From CAZMVY01 sp964617875 (lineage in GTDB: Bacteria; Planctomycetota; Phycisphaerae; UBA1845; PWPN01): 18,705 bases of DNA. The stretch is from assembly GCA_964617875.1 (NCBI GenBank), contig CAZUAI010000102.1, positions 1 through 18,705 of the forward strand. Direction: 5' to 3'. Under the pieces are notes generated by a model. The model had not been told where the DNA came from. It did not search any database and saw only the letters and a list, made by a program, of their open reading frames with translations. A program made the position numbers and the translations under genes. Numbering within the stretch: position 1 is the stretch's first letter; each line of letters begins with the position of its first letter. Below, piece after piece: positions 1-7,004 of the stretch.

Positions 1-734
1 CACGCTCGGTCTCTGTCCCGCACGGCGGGTTCTTCACGGCAGTGCCATTCGTCCCAGTCCCTTTGAGAACGCCGCAGGGCCGCTGCCGCTGCCTTGTAGT
101 CGAACCGGTCCCACGCCTCATACGCCGTGGCCGTGTGGTGAACGCTGCTCGCGATGTGGCGCAAGTGGTCGTCGGGCAGGTTCTCGCGTTCGAGATGACG
201 CGCTGCGATGTCTCGCGCGGCGGCGTATCCGCCGGCGTGGAAGTGCTCGACCGCCAGCCGCAACTGCCGGTGGGCGACCACCAGGTCGGGCGGGATCGAA
301 CGCACGTCCGTGCTGCGGCAGACGCGTCCGGTCTCGTCCCGCTCGCCGACGACGTAGGACATCGCCGTGGCGCCGCGAGCAACCGCGAGCATGGCGGCGG
401 CGGCGGACATGGGCTTGGTTCCGCTGGTGAAGTCGACGACGACCCGCGCCTCCGGCCCGTCGATCTGCCAGGAATCCCACTGCCGGTTCCACTCGAGGAA
501 GAGACGCTGGACGTCGTCCTCGTCTGCGCAGACGTAGACACGGCAACGGTCCTCGGGCCAGCCGAGCGACTCACGGATGAGCGGAAGCGTTTCGTCGCGG
601 GTCTTCGCGGAGCAGAGCAGGACGGCCCGGTCGGCCCGGTTCCGCCGAAGCGAAAAGACGATCGCGTCGGCGATGTCGTTGCGGTTCCGCCCGGTTCCCA
701 CGGTGGCGATCACGGTGGTCGGCGGCGTCTCCAT
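1..734 (-). CDS. CRISPR-associated CARF protein, Cas02710 (TIGR02710) family, C-terminus cut by the window edge
   Basis: An open frame of 244 codons runs from ATG 734 off the left edge without a stop. GGAGG at 739-743 lies 4 nt upstream of the ATG and supports the start. The N-terminus (residues 7-15, VIATVGTGR) matches the first strand and loop of a CARF (Rossmann-like) domain. Residues 98-113 (VVVDFTSGTKPMSAAA) match the V-D-[FY]-T-x-G-T-K-x-M-S signature that I know from the TIGR02710/Cas02710 family. From about residue 150 the sequence turns helical (LVVAHRQLRLAVEHF), as expected before the C-terminal helical domain, which is off the window. Members are accessory proteins of type III CRISPR systems thought to bind cyclic oligoadenylate; nuclease or ring-nuclease activity cannot be judged from this fragment. 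No cas gene or array is visible, so the wider locus would lie to the left. The family call rests on motifs only. Confidence 0.82.
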   Translation of the reverse strand, partial: METPPTTVIATVGTGRNRNDIADAIVFSLRRNRADRAVLLCSAKTRDETLPLIRESLGWPEDRCRVYVCADEDDVQRLFLEWNRQWDSWQIDGPEARVVVDFTSGTKPMSAAAAMLAVARGATAMSYVVGERDETGRVCRSTDVRSIPPDLVVAHRQLRLAVEHFHAGGYAAARDIAARHLERENLPDDHLRHIASSVHHTATAYEAWDRFDYKAAAAALRRSQRDWDEWHCREEPAVRDRDRA

Positions 735-851
735 GCGTCCTCCATCTTGCGCGGCGTTCGACCGGCGTCGCCCGAGTGTGACGGTTACCTGCGCAGCGGT
801 CAAGCGGAACCATTACGCACAGGATCCGGAGTTCCAGAGTCTGCCAACCCG

Positions 852-937
852 CCCCTCTCCCTCCCAGGGAGAGGGACGGAATGAGGGTGACCAGCTCTCT
901 ATCTCCCCCCGAGGCCGGGGGACGGGGCGAGGGTGAC
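852..937. repeat. Palindromic intergenic repeat A, copy 1 (86 bp)
   Basis: This copy contains the hairpin CCCTCTCCCTCCCAGGGAGAGGG followed by GACGGAATGAGGGTG, then a second module, CCCCCCGAGGCCGGGGGACGGG. It is nearly identical, over the same 86-bp length, to the copy at 1153-1238. No open frame is plausible here. It resembles the CCCTCTCCC...GGGAGAGGG class of dispersed intergenic repeats seen in many GC-rich genomes. Confidence 0.8.
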
Positions 938-964
938 CGATTTGCGCGCGGCCGGGTTAAGCGG

Positions 965-1044
965 ATCGACCCTCCCCATCCCCTCCCTGTCTCAGGGAGG
1001 GGAGATCGACCCTCCCCATCCCCTCCCTGTCTCAGGGAGGGGAG
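965..1044. repeat. Perfect tandem duplication of a 40-bp hairpin unit
   Basis: Two identical 40-bp units lie head to tail (965-1004 and 1005-1044). Each contains the perfect 10-bp stem CCCCTCCCTG / CAGGGAGGGG around a TCT loop. Identity between units indicates a recent duplication. There are no variable spacers, so this is not a CRISPR array. Confidence 0.85.
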
Positions 1045-1083
1045 TTTGCAGCCCCTTCTCCGTCCCGGGGAGCGGTAGGGTGG

Positions 1084-1141
1084 GCGGTTCCGCGGTACTC
1101 CGCGGGTTCGCCCACCTGTTGTCCCCGCGGGTTCGCCCACC
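1084..1141. repeat. Repeat C: two direct copies and one inverted partial copy of a 17-bp element
   Basis: CCGCGGGTTCGCCCACC occurs at 1100-1116 and 1125-1141, 25 bp apart. An inverted, slightly diverged copy (GGGCGGTTCCGCGG) precedes them around 1084, so the block can fold as alternative hairpins. It sits between the two copies of repeat A and is part of the same repeat cluster. Confidence 0.6.
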
Positions 1142-1152
1142 AGCTTGTCGGC

Positions 1153-1238
1153 CCCCTCTCCCTCCCAGGGAGAGGGACGGGGTGAGGGTGCCCAGCTCTC
1201 TATCTCCCTCCGAGGCCGGGGAACGGGGTGAGGGTGAC
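1153..1238. repeat. Palindromic intergenic repeat A, copy 2 (86 bp)
   Basis: Near-identical to 852-937, with only a few substitutions (for example GACGGGGTGAGGG here and GACGGAATGAGGG there). The two copies bracket repeats B and C. Together they fill most of the 689-bp gap between the CARF gene and the 468-residue gene, where no coding region is evident. Confidence 0.8.
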
Positions 1239-1270
1239 AACGCCCCCGTCTCCCGGTAAAAAGGGAGACT

Positions 1271-1433
1271 GTAGCATCATTACAGAGTGATCCCGTGGTA
1301 TTCCGGCCGGCTTTCGCGTATTCCGCGTGTTTCGCGGTTCGATTCTGTTTGGGGACCGCGAAATACGCGAACCACGCGAAAAGCGGCTCGATATCCGCCG
1401 ATCGCGACGGCGAGAACTCTGTAATGTTGCTAC
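1271..1433. repeat. Nested inverted repeats enclosing the start of the 468-residue gene
   Basis: The outer arms are 1271-1288 and 1416-1433 and pair at 17 of 18 positions (core CTCTGTAATG / CATTACAGAG). The inner arms are 1312-1338 and 1355-1381 and pair at 23 of 27 positions, built of TTTCGCG / CGCGAAA blocks around a 16-nt loop. The right outer arm contains the ATG at 1424. As RNA this would put the start codon in a long stem; as DNA it looks like a structured end of a mobile element. Both readings are inference; the pairing itself is read directly. Confidence 0.7.
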
Positions 1434-2830
1434 ACTCTCAAGACTTCGGTGGATTCGTGAGCCGATCCTCCGAGCGGATCAAGCAGCACGCCAAGGACAT
1501 GGCCGCGCGGGCAGGACGGCCCTACATCTACCTGGACGGCCCCGTCCGCAAGGAAGACCGTGTCCAGGCCCTGCTCCGACGCGACCCCGTGACCCAAGGC
1601 CTGGTCTGCATCCTGGCGGCCGTCGAGGCCTGCCAGAGCTTCAAGCTGGCGTACGGCGAGGGTCGGCCACGTCTCGTCCCGGCCCGCCGCAAGTGCCTCT
1701 GTCTGTACTTCTACTTCGTCGATCGCGAGTTCGGGCTCCTGCACGTGCGCCTCGCCACCTGGTTCCCGTTCCCCGTCCAGGTCTGCCTCAACGGCCACGA
1801 CTGGCTGGCCCGGCAGATGGACCGCCACGGCATCGGCTATCGCCAGATCGACAATGCCTTCGTCTCCCTCGACGATCCGGCCCGTGCCCAGCGGATGGCC
1901 GACCGCTTCGTCCGACGAAACTGGCCGCGCATCCTTGCGGCCCTCGCCCGCCGCGTGAATCCCCTGATGAACGGCCTGCTGCAGGGCATGGACTACTACT
2001 GGGTCACCCAGCAGGCCGAGTATGCCACCGACGTGATGTTCACGAACCCCGCGGCCTTGAAAGGCCTCTACGATCAATTGCTGACGCACGCCACGTGCCG
2101 CTTCAGCGCCGAGGATGTCATGACCTTCCTCGGTCGAAAGCTCAACGGCCATTTCGCCGGCGATGTCGGGAATCACTGCCGGAAACGGTGGCCGGGCGCC
2201 CGGGTCCGGCATCGGATGAAGGAGAACGGGATCAAAATGTACGACAAGCACGGGTGCGTACTGCGGGTCGAAACAACCATCAACCGTCCCTACGAGTTCA
2301 AGGTCCGACGCCGGGGTATCCGAAAGGGAAAGTCGGTCATCGACTGGTTCCCCATGACCAAGGGCGTGGCCAATCTCTATCGCTACGCCGAAATCAGCCG
2401 AGCCGCCAATCGGCGATACCTCGATGCTCTCGCCGTGGTCGATGACCCGACCACCGCTCGCCAACAACTCCAGTCCTTGGCCAACCCCGTCCGCCAGAAG
2501 GGCCGATCCTACCGCGGCTTCAATCCCGCCTGCCCTCAAGACATCCGCCTCTTCGCCGCCGTCCTGCGTGGTGAACACCTGCTCCAGGGCTTCTGCAACC
2601 GGGACATCCGCCGGCAACTCGCCGGCTTCGCCCGAACCGCCGTGCCAGACCGGCTCGCCGCCGCCCGAGTCTCTCGCCTTCTCAAGAGACTCCATGCCCA
2701 TGGCTTGATCGCAAAGATCCCGCGATCCCGTCGCTGGCGCACCACCCAGAGAGGCCACGCCCTGATGTCGGCAATCCTCGCGCTCCATCAGGACCGATAC
2801 CCGGCTGCTCTCGCACAAACCGCCGCGTGA
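1424..2830 (+). CDS. Uncharacterised 468-residue protein with C-terminal winged-helix-like region, possibly mobile-element encoded
   Basis: I recall this as a widespread, often multicopy protein family with no assigned function; no database check was possible. The chosen start (ATG 1424) begins MLLHSQDFGGF. An in-frame upstream ATG at 1295 would add 43 residues encoded by the inverted-repeat region and is less likely. No strong Shine-Dalgarno sequence is visible. Conserved-looking blocks are VPARRKCLCLYFYFVDREFG (about 85-104), QVCLNGHDWLARQMDR (119-134), DYYWVTQQAEYATDVMF (190-206) and GIKMYDKHGCVLRVETTIN (269-287). Residues 412-450 (ARVSRLLKRLHAHGLI, then RRWRTTQRGH) look like a winged-helix DNA-binding unit. 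There is no signal peptide or membrane segment. The nested inverted repeats upstream and the broken recombinase downstream suggest a mobile unit. No transposase catalytic triad is recognisable. Confidence 0.85.
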   Translation: MLLHSQDFGGFVSRSSERIKQHAKDMAARAGRPYIYLDGPVRKEDRVQALLRRDPVTQGLVCILAAVEACQSFKLAYGEGRPRLVPARRKCLCLYFYFVDREFGLLHVRLATWFPFPVQVCLNGHDWLARQMDRHGIGYRQIDNAFVSLDDPARAQRMADRFVRRNWPRILAALARRVNPLMNGLLQGMDYYWVTQQAEYATDVMFTNPAALKGLYDQLLTHATCRFSAEDVMTFLGRKLNGHFAGDVGNHCRKRWPGARVRHRMKENGIKMYDKHGCVLRVETTINRPYEFKVRRRGIRKGKSVIDWFPMTKGVANLYRYAEISRAANRRYLDALAVVDDPTTARQQLQSLANPVRQKGRSYRGFNPACPQDIRLFAAVLRGEHLLQGFCNRDIRRQLAGFARTAVPDRLAAARVSRLLKRLHAHGLIAKIPRSRRWRTTQRGHALMSAILALHQDRYPAALAQTAA

Positions 2831-2884
2831 TGCGGAACAACATGCGCGCAAGACGGATAGAAGTTCCGGAGTAAGGGACTAAAG

Positions 2885-3042
2885 AAGACCTGCACGCCCT
2901 GCCCGTGCTCCTTCACCGGATTCTCGCGAACCTTCTTCATGGCCACGCAATAGTTCATGAACGCGCGGAGGACGACCAGGTTGTTGTCGGCTGCGACTGT
3001 CACCTCTGAATCGCCACCAACGGCAAGCTCGGCGCGATCGAC
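2885..3042 (-). pseudogene. Remnant resembling the core-binding domain of a tyrosine recombinase/integrase
   Basis: Read on the minus strand, this segment encodes AADNNLVVLRAFMNYCVAM followed by KKVRENPVKEH. That resembles the end of the SAM-like N-terminal domain of phage-type integrases (N-x-L-x-x-L-R-x-F-x-N ... NP). An in-frame stop lies just upstream, at the stop of the neighbouring gene. The similarity ends at about 2885, near the 3' end of the 468-residue gene. There is no start and no catalytic domain, so it is a fragment, perhaps cut by insertion of the unit at 1271-2880. The match is short and the call tentative. Confidence 0.38.
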
Positions 3043-3750
3043 TCAACGGGTCTGACGCCGGGGGAGTGGTGCGACGTCCAGGATGATCGCGCCGCGCTCC
3101 AGGCGGACCGCCCCGATGCGGAACCGGCGTTTGCCATTCGGCCAGGTGAACTCCGCCGGTATGCGGACGCCCGTCAGCAGAGCTTCGGCCGCAGGCATTC
3201 CATCGCCGGCGTAACGGCCGTCCCGACGCCGGGCGTCGATGCGACGAAGCGGCTCCCGTACGAGCGCCTCGGGCACCGGCAGCGAGCCTCCCCGGAAGTC
3301 GAACAGACGAACCGACAGCCCGTCCCCATCCACCGTCAGGGCGACCGAGACGCTCAGCACCGCCCGCAGGCTGCCGTAGACGACCGTGCCGGCCAGGATG
3401 ATCCGATCGGCCTCGAATCGGACGACCGGGTTCTCCATCCCCGGGGGCACCCATTCCTGTGCCGGCGGCCACATCTGCTCGCGGGCGGCGAGCCACTCGT
3501 TCAGTTGCTGCTGCGTGATCCGCATCGCGAACGGCCGCTCGCCGTTCATCTGCCGGCTGACTGCATCGAAGGTTCCTACGAGGTCGTCACGAACGCGTTG
3601 AAGGTCGGCCGCCGACACATACACCGGTTCGTACCAGACGGGGATGTGCTGAAAGAGCATCCACAGTACGATTACGGCAACGAGGACGAGTGCCGCGCCG
3701 CCCGCACCGATCCACCTCACCCTCCGCCGCCAGCACCTCCGCGATCCCAT
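3043..3750 (-). CDS. Membrane-anchored protein of unknown function, 235 residues
   Basis: ATG 3750 is preferred because GAGG lies 5 nt upstream of it; GTG 3771 would add 7 residues but has no ribosome binding site. A basic N-terminus (MGSRRCWRRRVRW) leads into one hydrophobic segment at about residues 14-34, so the rest is probably periplasmic. The next stretch reads HIPVWYEPVYVSAADLQRVR, with MRITQQQLNEWLAAREQMW further on. This pattern occurs in planctomycete proteins of unknown role that I recall only by sequence type. The middle (RIILAGTVVYGSLRAVLSVS) looks like beta strands, as in lipid-binding or LmeA-like proteins, but I would not assign a function. It is divergent from the sialidase-like gene across a 263-bp gap. 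Confidence 0.75.
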   Translation of the reverse strand: MGSRRCWRRRVRWIGAGGAALVLVAVIVLWMLFQHIPVWYEPVYVSAADLQRVRDDLVGTFDAVSRQMNGERPFAMRITQQQLNEWLAAREQMWPPAQEWVPPGMENPVVRFEADRIILAGTVVYGSLRAVLSVSVALTVDGDGLSVRLFDFRGGSLPVPEALVREPLRRIDARRRDGRYAGDGMPAAEALLTGVRIPAEFTWPNGKRRFRIGAVRLERGAIILDVAPLPRRQTR

Positions 3751-4013
3751 GGCGACCTCGTGTACAGCCACTGCGGGTAGCGGTCAAGCACGCCCTGTGC
3801 GTCGTCGCGGGTAACGCATATCGAAGCTCGAACGGAGGAAGGGACGGCGACGCGCGCCGGATGATGCGTACGGAGCAGCGGCCCCATGGGCCGACCGAAT
3901 AGCGGACCGACGGACAGACCGGCCGGTTGCCTGTCTTGCGGGGACGGCGCCCCCTGGGTATAGGTGCCGTTCAGGTTCGAACGTGCGGGCGCACGATTCG
4001 GGAGGTTGTCGCG

Positions 4014-5231
4014 ATGTCTGTAACCACTCTTGCCGTCTTGTCGCTGGTCGCTCTTGGGGCCGAGCCGCGTATCGAGGCGGAACTCATCTTTCCGCTGAGT
4101 CCGCAGCACAACCACGCCCCCGGCATTGTCGAGTGCCCCAACGGCGACCTGCTCGTCTCGTGGTATCGCGGCGCGGGCGAACGGAAGGCCGACGACGTGG
4201 CCGTCTACGGGGCACGCCGGAAGAAGGGCTCGCCGAAGTGGAGCGAGCCGTTCGTCATGGCCGACAATCCCGGCTTCCCCGACTGCAACACGACGATGTT
4301 CATCGATTCGCAGAAGCGGCTGTGGTTGTTCTGGCCGGTGATCCTCGCGAATACGTGGGAATCGAGCCTGACGGAGTACCGCGTCGCCCGGGACTACGCC
4401 GGCGACGGCTCGCCGAAGTGGGAGATGCAGGGCGTGCTCTACCTCAAGCCACAGGACTTCGAAGCGATCATGGTCCCCGCCCTCGAGACGCGATTGAACG
4501 AAATGAAGGCGTTCCTGCCGGATGACGCCAGGACCGAGGACAAGATCGCTCTTCTCCGGGCGCGGCTCACGGACAAGCTGTACCAGCGGCTCGGCTGGAT
4601 GCCGCGCTGCAAACCGATGGTCCTGCCGAACGGACGCATCCTCCTGCCGTTGTATTCGGACACGTACTCGGCCGGGCTCATGGCGATCAGCGACGACGGC
4701 GGGCGCACGTGGATCGCCAGCAAGCCGCTGGCCGGCTACGGCGGCATTCAGCCGACCGTCCTGCGCCGCAACGACGGCACGCTCGTCGCCTACATGCGGG
4801 AAAACGGACCGTTGAAGCGCATCCGCGTTTCCGAATCGAAGGACGACGGGGTCACCTGGGGGCCGGTCGGCGTGACCGATCTCCCGAACCCCGGCGCCGG
4901 GATCGACGGTCTGCGGCTCGCGAACGGGAGGTGGCTTCTGATCTACAACGACACGATGCGCGAACGGAACAGCCTCGCGGTCTCGCTGTCCGACGACGAG
5001 GGCCGCACGTGGAAGTGGACCCGCCACCTGGAGCGCCACCCGACCGGTTCGTACCACTACCCGGCGATCATCCAGGCCCGCGACGGCACGATCCACGCCG
5101 TCTACAGCTACTTCGTCGAGGGCGGCAAGAGCATGAAACATGCGGCTTTCGGCGAGGCGTGGATCATGGCCAATGCACCGCAGCGAGACACGAAAGCCAC
5201 CAAGCGGGAACCGGAAAAGAAAGCCGACTGA
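4014..5231 (+). CDS. Secreted BNR/sialidase-family protein (six-bladed beta-propeller)
   Basis: The start is ATG 4014, with GGAGG at 4001-4005; the frame is open upstream but the longer form has no signal. The 405-residue product begins with a probable signal peptide (MSVTTLAVLSLVALGAEP). Three Asp boxes are visible: SDDGGRTW (226-233), SKDDGVTW (275-282) and SDDEGRTW (326-333). N-terminal blocks HNHAPGIVECPNGDLLVSWY and the arginine following them fit the BNR_2/exo-sialidase-like family, whose members release terminal sugars such as sialic acid outside the cytoplasm. The catalytic Tyr/Glu pair cannot be placed with certainty, so the substrate is open. The tail (ATKREPEKKAD) is charged and likely disordered. 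It converges with the GntR/LacI-type regulator, with 7 bp between the two stops. Confidence 0.85.
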   Translation: MSVTTLAVLSLVALGAEPRIEAELIFPLSPQHNHAPGIVECPNGDLLVSWYRGAGERKADDVAVYGARRKKGSPKWSEPFVMADNPGFPDCNTTMFIDSQKRLWLFWPVILANTWESSLTEYRVARDYAGDGSPKWEMQGVLYLKPQDFEAIMVPALETRLNEMKAFLPDDARTEDKIALLRARLTDKLYQRLGWMPRCKPMVLPNGRILLPLYSDTYSAGLMAISDDGGRTWIASKPLAGYGGIQPTVLRRNDGTLVAYMRENGPLKRIRVSESKDDGVTWGPVGVTDLPNPGAGIDGLRLANGRWLLIYNDTMRERNSLAVSLSDDEGRTWKWTRHLERHPTGSYHYPAIIQARDGTIHAVYSYFVEGGKSMKHAAFGEAWIMANAPQRDTKATKREPEKKAD

Positions 5232-5238
5232 GCGGCGA

Positions 5239-6369
5239 TCAGGCCTCCGTCGTCGGCTGGTTGGCGACATCGGATCGTTTCGCGCCACAGGAATCGCGGA
5301 CGATGAGTTCGCACGCGAGCGTCGTCCGGCGCGGCGGGAGCGATGGGTTTCGCAGCCGTTCGAGGAGCATCCACATGGCGACCGTGCCCATGTGGGCAGC
5401 CGGCTGGCGTACGGTCGTCAGAGGCACGGGCATGCGCGCGGCCGCCTCGATGTCGTCAAAGCCCGTGATGCGAACGTCGTCCGGGATGCGAACGCCCATC
5501 ACCGCGAGGTTGTGCATCAGCGAGCCGGCGACCAGATCGTTAACGCAGACGAACGCCTCGGCATGCGGCCGCCGCATCAGGTCGCGAACGAAACCGCGGT
5601 CGTTCAGGTTCCAGCGATGGACCCGTACGCCGTCGCCGCCAATCCCCGCGGCAGCCATTGCGTCCTGGTAGCCGGCGATTCGTTCGGCCGTCGTGCTCAC
5701 GACCCAGTTGTGAGTGACAAACTCGATCCGACGGCAGCCCAGCCGTACGAGATGCGTGGTGATCGCCGCCGTTTCCCGGCGATTGTCGATTCCCACCAGA
5801 TCGAATGGGCTGCGGCGGGGACTGTCTTCGATGTCGCGGTCCAGCAGCACGATCGGAATGCCCGCCCTGGTGAGTCTTTCGGCAATCTGGGTGTTGATGA
5901 CGGCCTGCTCCGGCGTCGTATCGAGCGGCCCGAAGAAGACGCCCGCCACTTTCCGCGCGATGAGCTGTTCGCAGAACGCCTCCTCCTCGCGGACGGCGAT
6001 AGACTGCCCCGCCATGAGCGACCCGGCCAGCAGAATGGCGTACCCCTGCGTTTCGCCTTCGCGAACCAGGGCGTCGGCCATTGGCCCGAAGATCCCTTCG
6101 CCGGGCCAGGGCAGGATCATGCCGAACAGCTTCTCGGTCGTTGCACGACGCTCACTGACGAACGAACCGATGCCGCGCCGCCGCACGAGAAGACCCGCGC
6201 GTTCCAGTTCCCGCAAGGCCCGGGCGACCGTCGGGCGGGATGCTCGATAACGCGTCGATAGCTGGTTCTCCGTAGGGATCTGTCCGCCCACGGGATACTG
6301 GCCGGACAGAATGGCATCGTACAGTTCCCGATGAATGCGTCTGTACTTTGCTTTCGCGTCGCCCAGCAA
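5239..6369 (-). CDS. GntR-family regulator with LacI-type sugar-binding domain
   Basis: The 376-residue protein starts at TTG 6369. An in-frame TAG lies 8 codons upstream with no ATG or GTG between, and GGGAG lies 8 nt before the TTG. Residues 6-75 form a GntR winged helix: YRRIHRELYDAILSGQYPVG, then IPTENQLSTRYRASRPTVAR and LLVRRRGIGSFV. From about residue 80 a periplasmic-binding-like sensor of the LacI/GalR type follows, with VFFGPLD, GIPIVLLDRD, DLVGIDNR, FVCVNDLVAG and VRITGFDDIEAAARMPVPLT. This layout is that of AraR-like sugar-responsive repressors. It has its own promoter and a palindromic operator over the transcription start, implying autoregulation. Nearby sialidase-like and sugar-porter genes are plausible targets, but no second operator copy was found by eye. 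Confidence 0.9.
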   Translation of the reverse strand: MLGDAKAKYRRIHRELYDAILSGQYPVGGQIPTENQLSTRYRASRPTVARALRELERAGLLVRRRGIGSFVSERRATTEKLFGMILPWPGEGIFGPMADALVREGETQGYAILLAGSLMAGQSIAVREEEAFCEQLIARKVAGVFFGPLDTTPEQAVINTQIAERLTRAGIPIVLLDRDIEDSPRRSPFDLVGIDNRRETAAITTHLVRLGCRRIEFVTHNWVVSTTAERIAGYQDAMAAAGIGGDGVRVHRWNLNDRGFVRDLMRRPHAEAFVCVNDLVAGSLMHNLAVMGVRIPDDVRITGFDDIEAAARMPVPLTTVRQPAAHMGTVAMWMLLERLRNPSLPPRRTTLACELIVRDSCGAKRSDVANQPTTEA

Positions 6370-6397
6370 CTCCGGATCTCCCGCGAACGATTGCTAG

Positions 6398-6429
6398 AAG
6401 TTTGCAAATACAATCCAATTGGCAAACTT
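6398..6429. promoter_or_regulatory. Palindromic operator, probable binding site of the GntR/LacI-type regulator
   Basis: A perfect 8-bp inverted repeat, AAGTTTGC (6398-6405) and GCAAACTT (6422-6429), is separated by 16 bp. Two further palindromes, TTTGCAAA (6401-6408) and CCAATTGG (6415-6422), lie inside. It sits just downstream of the -10 box of the regulator's promoter, as expected for an autorepressor operator. Confidence 0.7.
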
Positions 6430-6434
6430 ACGCT

Positions 6435-6464
6435 ATTCTACAGGAGAGATGGCTGCTTCGTCAA
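6435..6464 (-). promoter_or_regulatory. Sigma-70-type promoter of the GntR/LacI-type regulator
   Basis: On the minus strand, the -35 box TTGACG (6459-6464) and -10 box TAGAAT (6435-6440) are separated by 18 bp. Transcription would begin near 6428, inside the operator, leaving a leader of about 60 nt before TTG 6369. Confidence 0.65.
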
Positions 6465-6991
6465 GAGCGCCCTTGCGGGAATCGCAAGTCAGGACATTTC
6501 GAAAAGTTGTGAATGCTTGGGTTGCAACGAATTGCGTGGAATTGACGTAAATCATTTTGCAGAAACAGAATACGAATAGATGAGGCTTACCCTTAAGAAT
6601 GACGATCCCCATGCCAGATCGAATGTAACTCGTTATGAAGACGAACACTATCGCCATTGAGGTGTAAATGAAAACGATATGCCTTGTTTGTGGCGTTGTG
6701 GGGCGCGAAAAAATCTGTGCAGGGGTCTTGATTTCGAATCCGGGTTGATTTATCATTGCATTGTCAGGGCGGTGACGCCGATGGAATACGCAGGTGTGTA
6801 TGCGCATGTCCGGCTCGGTGCGTCCCTCGTGTGCCTGTCTGGCCGCGGGGCGCCGACCGGTGGCGAAAGATCCGGCGGGGGATGAGTCCCGCTCATCGTT
6901 GCCTGTGCAAGCTTCGATGACGGCCGGGCTCATACTCAGCGGGACCGTTTCGGCGTCCTATTCAAAGTCGGGATGTCGCGTCAGCCGACGC
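6465..6991. other. Intergenic region, AT-rich on its left side, no supported gene
   Basis: Roughly the first 300 bp are clearly richer in A and T than the rest of the window. Open frames on both strands here lack ribosome binding sites and recognisable content. The region holds the upstream part of the regulator's promoter zone and a candidate promoter reading toward the pseudopilin gene (6728-6756). From 6763 to 6991 the composition returns to GC-rich and would be an untranslated leader. I see no riboswitch I can name. Confidence 0.5.
6728..6756 (+). promoter_or_regulatory. Candidate promoter for the pseudopilin gene
   Basis: TTGATT (6728-6733) and TATCAT (6751-6756) are spaced by exactly 17 bp, each close to the sigma-70 consensus. 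Transcription would start near 6763 and leave a leader of about 240 nt. A weaker pair, TTGACG and CAGAAT, lies further upstream from 6542. This is consensus matching by eye only. Confidence 0.4.
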
Positions 6992-6997
6992 AGGAGG
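6992..6997 (+). promoter_or_regulatory. Ribosome binding site that decides the pseudopilin start
   Basis: AGGAGG lies only 1 nt before ATG 6999 but 7 nt before the in-frame ATG 7005, which makes the second ATG the likely start. Confidence 0.75.
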
Positions 6998-7004
6998 CAT
7001 GTTT

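Noticed and set aside
42..884. A 280-codon plus-strand frame over the CARF gene
   Set aside because: The translation is low-complexity Arg/Gly/Val text without motifs, while the minus strand encodes a clear CARF signature with a ribosome binding site.
852..1238. Possible CRISPR array next to the CARF gene
   Set aside because: The repeats are of three different kinds and not evenly spaced, and the only tandem pair (40 bp) has no spacer between units.
1430..2851. A long open frame antisense to the 468-residue gene, 473 codons
   Set aside because: It mirrors the GC-rich codon pattern of the sense gene, has no recognisable motif, and the sense protein has clear conserved-looking blocks.
6331..6579. 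An 82-codon plus-strand frame
   Set aside because: It overlaps the regulator's start and operator on the opposite strand and has no motif.
6433..6933. A 166-codon minus-strand frame with a hydrophobic stretch
   Set aside because: There is no ribosome binding site, it overlaps the regulator's promoter, and the composition is that of AT-rich intergenic DNA.
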